NCBI GenBank assembly: GCA_037893245.1
Contig: JBAIAA010000506.1
Location: forward strand, 929,001-993,000
DNA length: 64,000 nucleotides
Direction of reading: 5' to 3'
DNA from: Crossaster papposus
Lineage: Eukaryota; Echinodermata; Asteroidea; Velatida; Solasteridae
Position numbers and translations under genes: made by a program
The notes under the pieces: model-generated
The model's database searches: none
What the model was told of the DNA's origin: nothing
The model's input: only the letters and a program-made list of their open reading frames with translations
Part shown: positions 51,950 through 62,344 of the stretch, piece by piece
Position numbering within the stretch: the first letter of the stretch is position 1
Layout of the letters: each line of letters starts with the position of its first letter

Positions 51950-54900
51950 AAATGGCAAATGAGAGCAAATGAGAGCAAATGAGAGCAAAACGAGCAAAAT
52001 GACCAAATGACCAAATCAGCAAATGAGAGCAAACGAGCAAATGAGAGCAAACGAGCAAACGAGCAAAACGAGCAAAACGAGCAAAACGAGCAAATGAGAG
52101 CAAATGAGAGCAAATGAGAGCAAATGATAGCAAATGAGAGCAAATGAGAGCAAAACGAGCAAAACGAGCAAATGAGAGCAAATGAGAGCAAATGAGCAAA
52201 CGAGCAAACGAGCAAACGAGCAAACGAGCAAACGAGCAAAACGAGCAAAACGAGCAAATGAGAGCAAATGAGAGCAAATGAGAGCAAACGAGCAAACGAG
52301 CAAACGAGCAAACGAGCAAACGAGCAAACGAGCAAAACGAGCAAAACGAGCAAAACGAGCAAATGAGCAAATGAGCAAATGAGAGCAAACGAGCAAACGA
52401 GCAAAACGAGCAAAACGAGCAAAACGAGCAAAACGAGCAAAACGAGCAAAACGAGCAAAACGAGCAAAACGAGCAAATGAGAGCAAATGATAGCAAATGA
52501 GAGCAAAACGAGCAAAAATGAGCAAATTACCAAATCAGCAAATGAGAGCAAACGAGCAAATGAGAGCAAACGAGCAAAACGAGCAAAACGAGCAAAACGA
52601 GCAAAACGAGCAAATGAGAGCAACATGAGAGCAAATGAGAGCAAATGAGAGCAAATGATAGCAAATGAGAGCAAAACGAGCAAAATGAGCAAATGAGCAA
52701 ATGAGCAAATGAGAGCAAAACGAGCAAAACGAGCAAATGAGAGCAAATGAGAGCAAATGAGCAAACGAGCAAACGAGCAAACGAGCAAACGAGCAAAACG
52801 AGCAAAAACGAGCAAATGAGAGCAAATGAGAGCAAATGAGAGCAAACGAGCAAACGAGCAAACGAGCAAAACGAGCAAAACGAGCAAAACGAGCAAAACG
52901 AGCAAATGAGAGCAAATGATAGCAAATGAGAGCAAAACGAGCAAAATGAGCAAATGACCAAATCAGCAAATGAGAGCAAACGAGCAAATGAGAGCAAACG
53001 AGCAAAAACGAGCAAAACGAGCAAAACGAGCAAATGAGAGCAAATGAGAGCAAATGAGAGCAAATGAGAGCAAATGAGAGCAAATGAGAGCAAATGAGAG
53101 CAAAATGAGCAAATGAGCAAATGAGCAAATGAGAGCAAACGAGCAAACGAGCAAAACAAGCAAAACGAGCAAAACGAGCAAAACGAGCAAAACGAGCAAA
53201 ACGAGCAAAACCAGCAAAACCAGCAAAACGAGCAAAACGAGCAAAACGAGCAAAACGAGCAAAACCAGCAAATGAGAGCAAATGAGAGCAAATGAGAGCA
53301 AATGAGAGCAAATGAGAGCAAATGAGAGCAAATGAGAGCAAATGAGAGCAAATGAGAGCAAAACGAGCAAAATGACCAAATGACCAAATCAGCAAATGAG
53401 AGCAAACGAGCAAATGAGAGCAAACGAGCAAACGAGCAAAACGAGCAAAACGAGCAAAACGAGCAAATGAGAGCAAATGAGAGCAAATGAGAGCAAATGA
53501 TAGCAAATGAGAGCAAATGAGAGCAAATGAGAGCAAAACGAGCAAAACGAGCAAATGAGAGCAAATGAGAGCAAATGAGCAAACGAGCAAACGAGCAAAC
53601 GAGCAAACGAGCAAACGAGCAAACGAGCAAAACGAGCAAATGAGAGCAAATGAGAGCAAATGAGAGCAAACGAGCAAACGAGCAAACGAGCAAACGAGCA
53701 AACGAGCAAACGAGCAAAACGAGCAAAACGAGCAAAACGAGCAAATGAGCAAATGAGCAAATGAGAGCAAACGAGCAAACGAGCAAAACGAGCAAAACGA
53801 GCAAAACGAGCAAAACGAGCAAAACGAGCAAAACGAGCAAAACGAGCAAAACGAGCAAATGAGAGCAAATGATAGCAAATGAGAGCAAAACGAGCAAAAT
53901 GAGCAAATTACCAAATCAGCAAATGAGAGCAAACGAGCAAATGAGAGCAAACGAGCAAAACGAGCAAAACGAGCAAACAAAACGAGCAAATGAGAGCAAA
54001 TGAGAGCAAATGAGAGCAAATGAGAGCAAATGAGAGCAAATGATAGCAAATGAGAGCAAAACGAGCAAAATGAGCAAATGAGCAAATGAGCAAATGAGAG
54101 CAAAACGAGCAAAACGAGCAAATGAGAGCAAATGAGAGCAAATGAGCAAACGAGCAAACGAGCAAACGAGCAAACGAGCAAAACGAGCAAAACGAGCAAA
54201 TGAGAGCAAATGAGAGCAAATGAGAGCAAACGAGCAAACGAGCAAACGAGCAAAACGAGCAAAACGAGCAAAACGAGCAAAACGAGCAAAACGAGCAAAA
54301 CGAGCAAAACGAGCAAATGAGAGCAAATGATAGCAAATGAGAGCAAAACGAGCAAAATGAGCAAATGACCAAATCAGCAAATGAGAGCAAACGAGCAAAT
54401 GAGAGCAAACGAGCAAAACGAGCAAAACGAGCAAAACGAGCAAATGAGAGCAAATGAGAGCAAATGAGAGCAAATGAGAGCAAATGAGAGCAAATGAGAG
54501 CAAATGAGAGCAAAATGAGCAAATGAGCAAATGAGCAAATGAGAGCAAACGAGCAAACGAGCAAAACAAGCAAAACGAGCAAAACGAGCAAAACGAGCAA
54601 AACGAGCAAAACGAGCAAAACGAGCAAAACCAGCAAAACCAGCAAATGAGAGCAAATGAGAGCAAATGAGAGCAAATGAGAGCAAATGAGAGCAAATGAG
54701 AGCAAATGAGAGCAAAACGAGCAAAATGACCAAATGACCAAATCAGCAAATGAGAGCAAACGAGCAAATGAGAGCAAACGAGCAAACGAGCAAAACGAGC
54801 AAAACGAGCAAAACGAGCAAATGAGAGCAAATGATAGCAAATGAGAGCAAAACGAGCAAAATGAGCAAATGACCAAATGAGAGCAAACGAGCAAATGAGA

Positions 54901-57490
54901 GCAAACGAGCAAAACGAGCAAAACGAGCAAAACGAGCAAATGAGAGCAAATGAGAGCAAATGAGAGCAAATGAGAGCAAATGATAGCAAATGAGAGCAAA
55001 ACGAGCAAAATGAGCAAATGAGCAAATGAGCAAATGAGAGCAAACGAGCAAACGAGCAAAACCAGCAAAACCAGCAAATGAGAGCAAATGAGAGCAAATG
55101 AGAGCAAATGAGAGCAAATGAGAGCAAATGAGAGCAAATGAGAGCAAATGAGAGCAAATGAGAGCAAAACGAGCAAAATGACCAAATCAGCAAATGAGAG
55201 CAAACGAGCAAATGAGAGCAAACGAGCAAACGAGCAAAACGAGCAAAACGAGCAAAACGAGCAAATGAGAGCAAATGATAGCAAATGAGAGCAAAACGAG
55301 CAAAATGAGCAAATGACCAAATCAGCAAATGAGAGCAAACGAGCAAATGAGAGCAAACGAGCAAAACGAGCAAAACGAGCAAAACGAGCAAAACGAGCAA
55401 ATGAGAGCAAATGAGAGCAAATGAGAGCAAATGAGAGCAAATGAGAGCAAATGAGAGCAAATGAGAGCAAAATGAGCAAATGAGCAAATGAGCAAATGAG
55501 AGCAAACGAGCAAACGAGCAAAACAAGCAAAACGAGCAAAACGAGCAAAACGAGCAAAACGAGCAAAACGAGCAAAACCAGCAAAACCAGCAAAACCAGC
55601 AAAACGAGCAAAACGAGCAAAACGAGCAAAACGAGCAAATGAGAGCAAATGAGAGCAAATGAGAGCAAATGAGAGCAAATGATAGCAAATAAGAGCAAAA
55701 CGAGCAAAATGAGCAAATGAGCAAATGAGCAAATGAGAGCAAAACGAGCAAAACGAGCAAATGAGAGCAAATGAGAGCAAATGAGAGCAAATGAGAGCAA
55801 ATGATAGCAAATAAGAGCAAAACGAGCAAAATGAGCAAATGAGCAAATGAGCAAATGAGAGCAAAACGAGCAAAACGAGCAAATGAGAGCAAATGAGAGC
55901 AAATGAGCAAACGAGCAAACGAGCAAACGAGCAAACGAGCAAAACGAGCAAAACGAGCAAATGAGAGCAAATGAGAGCAAATGAGAGCAAACGAGCAAAC
56001 GAGCAAACGAGCAAAACGAGCAAAACGAGCAAAACGAGCAAAACGAGCAAAACGAGCAAAACGAGCAAAACGAGCAAATGAGAGCAAATGATAGCAAATG
56101 AGAGCAAAACGAGCAAAATGAGCAAATGACCAAATCAGCAAATGAGAGCAAACGAGCAAATGAGAGCAAACGAGCAAAACGAGCAAAACGAGCAAAACGA
56201 GCAAATGAGAGCAAATGAGAGCAAATGAGAGCAAATGAGAGCAAATGAGAGCAAATGAGAGCAAAATGAGCAAATGAGCAAATGAGCAAATGAGAGCAAA
56301 CGAGCAAACGAGCAAAACAAGCAAAACGAGCAAAACGAGCAAAACGAGCAAAACGAGCAAAACGAGCAAAACCAGGCAAAACCAGCAAAACGAGCAAAAA
56401 CCAGCAAAACGAGCAAAACCAGCAAAACCAGCAAATGAGAGCAAATGAGAGCAAATGAGAGCAAATGAGAGCAAATGAGAGCAAATGAGAGCAAATGAGA
56501 GCAAATGAGAGCAAATGAGAGCAAAACGAGCAAAATGACCAAATGACCAAATCAGCAAATGAGAGCAAACGAGCAAATGAGAGCAAACGAGCAAACGAGC
56601 AAAACGAGCAAATGAGAGCAAATGAGAGCAAATGAGAGCAAATGAGAGCAAATGATAGCAAATAAGAGCAAAACGAGCAAAATGAGCAAATGAGCAAATG
56701 AGCAAATGAGAGCAAAACGAGCAAAACGAGCAAATGAGAGCAAATGATAGCAAATGAGAGCAAAACGAGCAAAATGAGCAAATGACCAAATCAGCAAATG
56801 AGAGCAAACGAGCAAAATGAGAGCAAACGAGCAAAACGAGCAAAACGAGCAAAACGAGCAAATGAGAGCAAATGAGAGCAAATGAGAGCAAATGAGAGCA
56901 AATGAGAGCAAATGAGAGCAAAATGAGCAAATGAGCAAATGAGCAAATGAGAGCAAACGAGCAAACGAGCAAAACAAGCAAAACGAGCAAAACGAGCAAA
57001 ACGAGCAAAACGAGCAAAACGAGCAAAACGAGCAAAACGAGCAAAACGAGCAAAACGAGCAAAAACGAGCAAAACCAGCAAAACCAGCAAAACGAGCAAA
57101 ACGAGCAAAACCAGCAAAACCAGGCAAATGAGAGCAAAATGAGAGCAAATGAGAGCAAATGAGAGCAAAATGAGAGCAAATGAGAGCAAATGAGAGCAAA
57201 ACGAGCAAAATGACCAAATGACCAAATCAGCAAATGAGAGCAAACGAGCAAATGAGAGCAAACGAGCAAACGAGCAAACGAGCAAAACGAGCAAAACGAG
57301 CAAAACGAGCAAATGAGAGCAAATGAGAGCAAATGAGAGCAAATGAGAGCAAAATGAGCAAATGAGCAAATGAGCAAATGAGAGCAAACGAGCAAACGAG
57401 CAAAACAAGCAAAACGAGCAAAACGAGCAAAACGAGCAAAACGAGCAAAACGAGCAAAACCAGCAAAACCAGCAAAACCAGCAAAAACGA
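51950..57490 (+). other. Cluster of single-base irregularities within satellite B
   Basis: Words broken by one or two bases are concentrated here: AAATGGCAAATGAG (about 51,953), CAAAAATGAGC (52,512), GCAACATGAGAGC (52,621), GCAAAAACGAGC (52,802 and 53,004), AAAACCAGGCAAAACC (56,371), GCAAAAACCAGC (56,396), GCAAAATGAGAGC (56,814, 57,135 and 57,168), GCAAAAACGAGC (57,060 and 57,483) and CCAGGCAAATGAG (57,120). Elsewhere in B such breaks are rare (one near 48,485). They may be real mutations or consensus errors. Confidence 0.75.
55640..55880 (+). repeat. Local 122-bp direct duplication in satellite B
   Basis: A sentence with four GCAAATGAGA words, GCAAATGATA, GCAAATAAGA, GCAAAACGA, GCAAAATGA and two GCAAATGA words occurs twice in succession. 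The AAATAAGAGC marker is at 55,687 and 55,809, 122 bp apart. Confidence 0.8.
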
Positions 57491-58952
57491 GCAAAACGAG
57501 CAAAACCAGCAAAACCAGCAAATGAGAGCAAATGAGAGCAAATGAGAGCAAATGAGAGCAAATGAGAGCAAATGAGAGCAAATGAGAGCAAAACGAGCAA
57601 AATGACCAAATGACCAAATCAGCAAATGAGAGCAAACGAGCAAATGAGAGCAAACGAGCAAACGAGCAAACGAGCAAAACGAGCAAAACGAGCAAAACGA
57701 GCAAATGAGAGCAAATGAGAGCAAATGAGAGCAAATGATAGCAAATGAGAGCAAATGAGAGCAAAACGAGCAAAACGAGCAAATGAGAGCAAATGAGAGC
57801 AAATGAGAGCAAATGAGCAAACGAGCAAACGAGCAAACGAGCAAACGAGCAAAACGAGCAAAACGAGCAAATGAGAGCAAATGAGAGCAAATGAGAGCAA
57901 ACGAGCAAACGAGCAAACGAGCAAACGAGCAAACGAGCAAACGAGCAAAACGAGCAAAACGAGCAAAACGAGCAAATGAGCAAATGAGCAAATGAGAGCA
58001 AACGAGCAAACGAGCAAAACGAGCAAAACGAGCAAAACGAGCAAAACGAGCAAAACGAGCAAAACGAGCAAAACGAGCAAATGAGAGCAAATGATAGCAA
58101 ATGAGAGCAAAACGAGCAAAATGAGCAAATTACCAAATCAGCAAATGAGAGCAAACGAGCAAATGAGAGCAAACGAGCAAAACGAGCAAAACGAGCAAAA
58201 CGAGCTAAACGAGCAAAACGAGCAAATGAGAGCAAATGAGAGCAAATGAGAGCAAATGATAGCAAATGAGAGCAAAACGAGCAAAATGAGCAAATGAGCA
58301 AATGAGCAAATGAGAGCAAAACGAGCAAAACGAGCAAATGAGAGCAAATGAGAGCAAATGAGCAAACGAGCAAACGAGCAAACGAGCAAACGAGCAAAAC
58401 GAGCAAAACGAGCAAAACGAGCAAATGAGAGCAAATGAGAGCAAATGAGAGCAAACGAGCAAACGAGCAAACGAGCAAAACGAGCAAAACGAGCAAAACG
58501 AGCAAAACGAGCAAAACGAGCAAAACGAGCAAAACGAGCAAATGAGAGCAAATGATAGCAAATGAGAGCAAAACGAGCAAAATGAGCAAATGACCAAATC
58601 AGCAAATGAGAGCAAACGAGCAAATGAGAGCAAACGAGCAAAACGAGCAAAACGAGCAAAACGAGCAAATGAGAGCAAATGAGAGCAAATGAGAGCAAAT
58701 GAGAGCAAATGAGAGCAAAATGAGCAAATGAGCAAATGAGCAAATGAGAGCAAACGAGCAAACGAGCAAAACAAGCAAAACGAGCAAAACGAGCAAAACG
58801 AGCAAAACGAGCAAAACGAGCAAAACGAGCAAAACCAGCAAAACCAGCAAATGAGAGCAAATGAGAGCAAATGAGAGCAAATGATAGCAAATGAGAGCAA
58901 AACGAGCAAAATGAGCAAATGAGCAAATGATAGCAAACGAGCAAATGAGAGC

Positions 58953-59498
58953 TTTGTTCGTTTTGCTCGTTTTGTTCGTTTTGCTCGTTTTGCTCGTTTT
59001 GCTCGTTTTGCTCGTTTCGCTCGTTTTTCTCTCATTTGCTCGTTTGCTCTCATTTGCTCATTTGCTCATTTTGCTCGTTTTGCTCTCATTTGATCTCATT
59101 TGCTCTCATTTGCTCTCATTTGCTCTCATTTGCTCTCATTTGCTCTCATTTGCTCTCATTTGCTCTCATTTGCTCGTTTTGCTCGTTTTGCTCGTTTTGC
59201 TCGTTTTGCTCGTTTTGCTCGTTTGCTCGTTTGCTCGTTTGCTCGTATGCTCTCATTTGCTCATTTGCTCATTTTGCTCGTTTTGCTCTCATTTGCTATC
59301 ATTTGCTATCATTTGCTATAATTTGCTCTCATTTGCTCTTATTTGCTCTCATTTGCTCTCATTTGCTCTCATTTGCTCGTTTTGCTCGTTTTGCTCGTTT
59401 TGCTCGTTTTGCTCCTTTGCTCCTTTGCTCGTTTGCTCGTTTGCTCTCATTTGCTCTCATTTGCTCTCATTTGCTCGTTTTGCTCGTTTTGCTCGTTT
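58953..59498 (-). repeat. Satellite B inverted block 3
   Basis: It enters with the same AGCT junction as block 1 (58,950-58,953) and the same first ~100 bp, including two TTTTGTTCG words. It exits differently, at CTCGTTT joined to AGAGCAAATGAG (59,498/59,499). Inside are long CTCATTTGCT runs, TTTGATCTC, CTATCATTTG and CTATAATTTG words, CTCCTTTGCTCCTTTG, and no complete delimiter. Confidence 0.94.
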
Positions 59499-60314
59499 AG
59501 AGCAAATGAGAGCAAATGAGAGCAAATGAGAGCAAATGAGAGCAAATGAGAGCAAAATGAGCAAATGAGCAAATGAGCAAATGAGAGCAAACGAGCAAAC
59601 GAGCAAAACAAGCAAAACGAGCAAAACGAGCAAAACGAGCAAAACGAGCAAAACGAGCAAAACCAGCAAAACCAGCAAAACGAGCAAAACGAGCAAATGA
59701 GAGCAAATGAGAGCAAATGAGAGCAAATGAGAGCAAATGAGAGCAAAATGAGCAAATGAGCAAATGAGCAAATGAGAGCAAACGAGCAAACGAGCAAAAC
59801 AAGCAAAACGAGCAAAACGAGCAAACGAGCAAACGAGCAAAACGAGCAAAACGAGCAAAACGAGCAAAACGAGCAAAACGAGCAAAACGAGCAAAACGAG
59901 CAAATGAGAGCAAATGATAGCAAATGAGAGCAAAACGAGCAAAATGAGCAAATGACCAAATCAGCAAATGAGAGCAAACGAGCAAATGAGAGCAAACGAG
60001 CAAAACGAGCAAAACGAGCAAAACGAGCAAATGAGAGCAAATGACAGCAAATGAGAGCAAATGAGAGCAAATGAGAGCAAAATGAGCAAATGAGCAAATG
60101 AGCAAATGAGAGCAAACGAGCAAACGAGCAAAACAAGCAAAACGAGCAAAACGAGCAAAACGAGCAAAACGAGCAAAACGAGCAAAACGAGCAAAACCAG
60201 CAAAACCAGCAAATGAGAGCAAATGAGAGCAAATGAGAGCAAATGATAGCAAATGAGAGCAAAACGAGCAAAATGAGCAAATGAGCAAATGATAGCAAAC
60301 GAGCAAATGAGAGC
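59499..60314 (+). repeat. Satellite B, short forward block between inverted blocks 3 and 4
   Basis: 816 bp of forward words with one delimiter near 59,961. It holds the end of the first copy and the start of the second copy of the 1,362-bp duplication. Confidence 0.92.
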
Positions 60315-60860
60315 TTTGTTCGTTTTGCTCGTTTTGTTCGTTTTGCTCGTTTTGCTCGTTTTGCTCGTTTTGCTCGTTTCGCTCGTTTTGCTCTCATTTG
60401 CTCGTTTGCTCTCATTTGCTCATTTGCTCATTTTGCTCGTTTTGCTCTCATTTGATCTCATTTGCTCTCATTTGCTCTCATTTGCTCTCATTTGCTCTCA
60501 TTTGCTCTCATTTGCTCTCATTTGCTCTCATTTGCTCGTTTTGCTCGTTTTGCTCGTTTTGCTCGTTTTGCTCGTTTTGCTCGTTTGCTCGTTTGCTCGT
60601 TTGCTCGTATGCTCTCATTTGCTCATTTGCTCATTTTGCTCGTTTTGCTCTCATTTGCTATCATTTGCTATCATTTGCTATAATTTGCTCTCATTTGCTC
60701 TTATTTGCTCTCATTTGCTCTCATTTGCTCTCATTTGCTCGTTTTGCTCGTTTTGCTCGTTTTGCTCGTTTTGCTCCTTTGCTCCTTTGCTCGTTTGCTC
60801 GTTTGCTCTCATTTGCTCTCATTTGCTCTCATTTGCTCGTTTTGCTCGTTTTGCTCGTTT
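60315..60860 (-). repeat. Satellite B inverted block 4
   Basis: A 546-bp copy of block 3 at a 1,362-bp offset, with identical entry (AGCT at 60,312-60,315) and exit (CTCGTTT joined to AGAGC at 60,860/60,861). It has TTTTGCTCTC where block 3 has TTTTTCTCTC. Confidence 0.94.
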
Positions 60861-62344
60861 AGAGCAAATGAGAGCAAATGAGAGCAAATGAGAGCAAATG
60901 AGAGCAAATGAGAGCAAAATGAGCAAATGAGCAAATGAGCAAATGAGAGCAAACGAGCAAACGAGCAAAACAAGCAAAACGAGCAAAACGAGCAAAACGA
61001 GCAAAACGAGCAAAACGAGCAAAACCAGCAAAACCAGCAAAACGAGCAAAACGAGCAAAACGAGCAAAACCAGCAAAACCAGCAAATGAGAGCAAATGAG
61101 AGCAAATGAGAGCAAATGAGAGCAAATGAGAGCAAATGAGAGCAAATGAGAGCAAATGAGAGCAAATGAGAGCAAAACGAGCAAAATGACCAAATGACCA
61201 AATCAGCAAATGAGAGCAAACGAGCAAATGAGAGCAAACGAGCAAACGAGCAAAACGAGCAAAACGAGCAAATGAGAGCAAATGAGAGCAAATGAGAGCA
61301 AACGAGCAAACGAGCAAACGAGCAAACGAGCAAACGAGCAAAACGAGCAAAACGAGCAAATGAGAGCAAATGAGAGCAAATGAGAGCAAACGAGCAAACG
61401 AGCAAACGAGCAAACGAGCAAACGAGCAAACGAGCAAAACGAGCAAAACGAGCAAAACGAGCAAATGAGCAAATGAGCAAATGAGAGCAAACGAGCAAAC
61501 GAGCAAAACGAGCAAAACGAGCAAAACGAGCAAAACGAGCAAAACGAGCAAAACGAGCAAAACGAGCAAAACGAGCAAATGAGAGCAAATGATAGCAAAT
61601 GAGAGCAAAACGAGCAAAATGAGCAAATCAGCAAATGAGAGCAAACGAGCAAATGAGAGCAAACGAGCAAAACGAGCAAAACGAGCAAAACGAGCAAAAC
61701 GAGCAAAACGAGCAAATGAGAGCAAATGAGAGCAAATGAGAGCAAATGATAGCAAATGAGAGCAAAACGAGCAAAATGAGCAAATGAGCAAATGAGCAAA
61801 TGAGAGCAAAACGAGCAAAACGAGCAAATGAGAGCAAATGAGAGCAAATGAGCAAACGAGCAAACGAGCAAACGAGCAAACGAGCAAAACGAGCAAAACG
61901 AGCAAATGAGAGCAAATGAGAGCAAATGAGAGCAAACGAGCAAACGAGCAAACGAGCAAACGAGCAAAACGAGCAAAACGAGCAAATGAGAGCAAATGAG
62001 AGCAAATGAGAGCAAAACGAGCAAAACGAGCAAAACGAGCAAATGAGAGCAAATGATAGCAAATGAGAGCAAAACGAGCAAAATGAGCAAATGAGAGCAA
62101 ATAAGAGCAAAATGAGCAAATGAGCAAATGAGCAAATGAGAGCAAACGAGCAAACGAGCAAAACAAGCAAAACGAGCAAAACGAGCAAAACGAGCAAAAC
62201 GAGCAAAACGAGCAAAACGAGCAAAACCAGCAAAACCAGCAAATGAGAGCAAATGAGAGCAAATGAGAGCAAATGATAGCAAATGAGAGCAAAACGAGCA
62301 AAATGAGCAAATGAGCAAATGATAGCAAACGAGCAAATGAGAGC
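60861..62344 (+). repeat. Satellite B, last forward block
   Basis: 1,484 bp of forward modules with delimiters near 61,203 and 61,628. It ends with the same ~100-bp lead-in to the AGCT junction as the other blocks (AAATGATAGC, AAACGAGC, AAATGAGAGC). Confidence 0.92.

Larger units (their letters stand above)
51048..58952 (+). repeat. Satellite B, third forward block
   Basis: About 7.9 kb of forward modules with delimiters near 51,370, 52,016, 52,535, 52,963, 53,389, 53,916, 54,374, 54,733, 55,188, 55,322, 56,135, 56,552, 56,791, 57,227, 57,619, 58,138 and 58,599. Several modules are shortened. The block contains an unusual density of single-base indels (separate entry). Confidence 0.93.
58470..61052. 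repeat. Satellite B duplication with inverted core, 1,362-bp offset
   Basis: Copy 1 spans about 58,470-59,690 and copy 2 about 59,832-61,052. Landmarks 58,599/59,961, 58,950/60,312 and 59,498/60,860 are all 1,362 bp apart. Differences seen are GTTTTTCTCTC near 59,026 in copy 1 against GTTTTGCTCTC in copy 2, and AAATGACAGC near 60,042 in copy 2 against AAATGAGAGC. Both junctions of the inverted core are duplicated. Confidence 0.88.
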
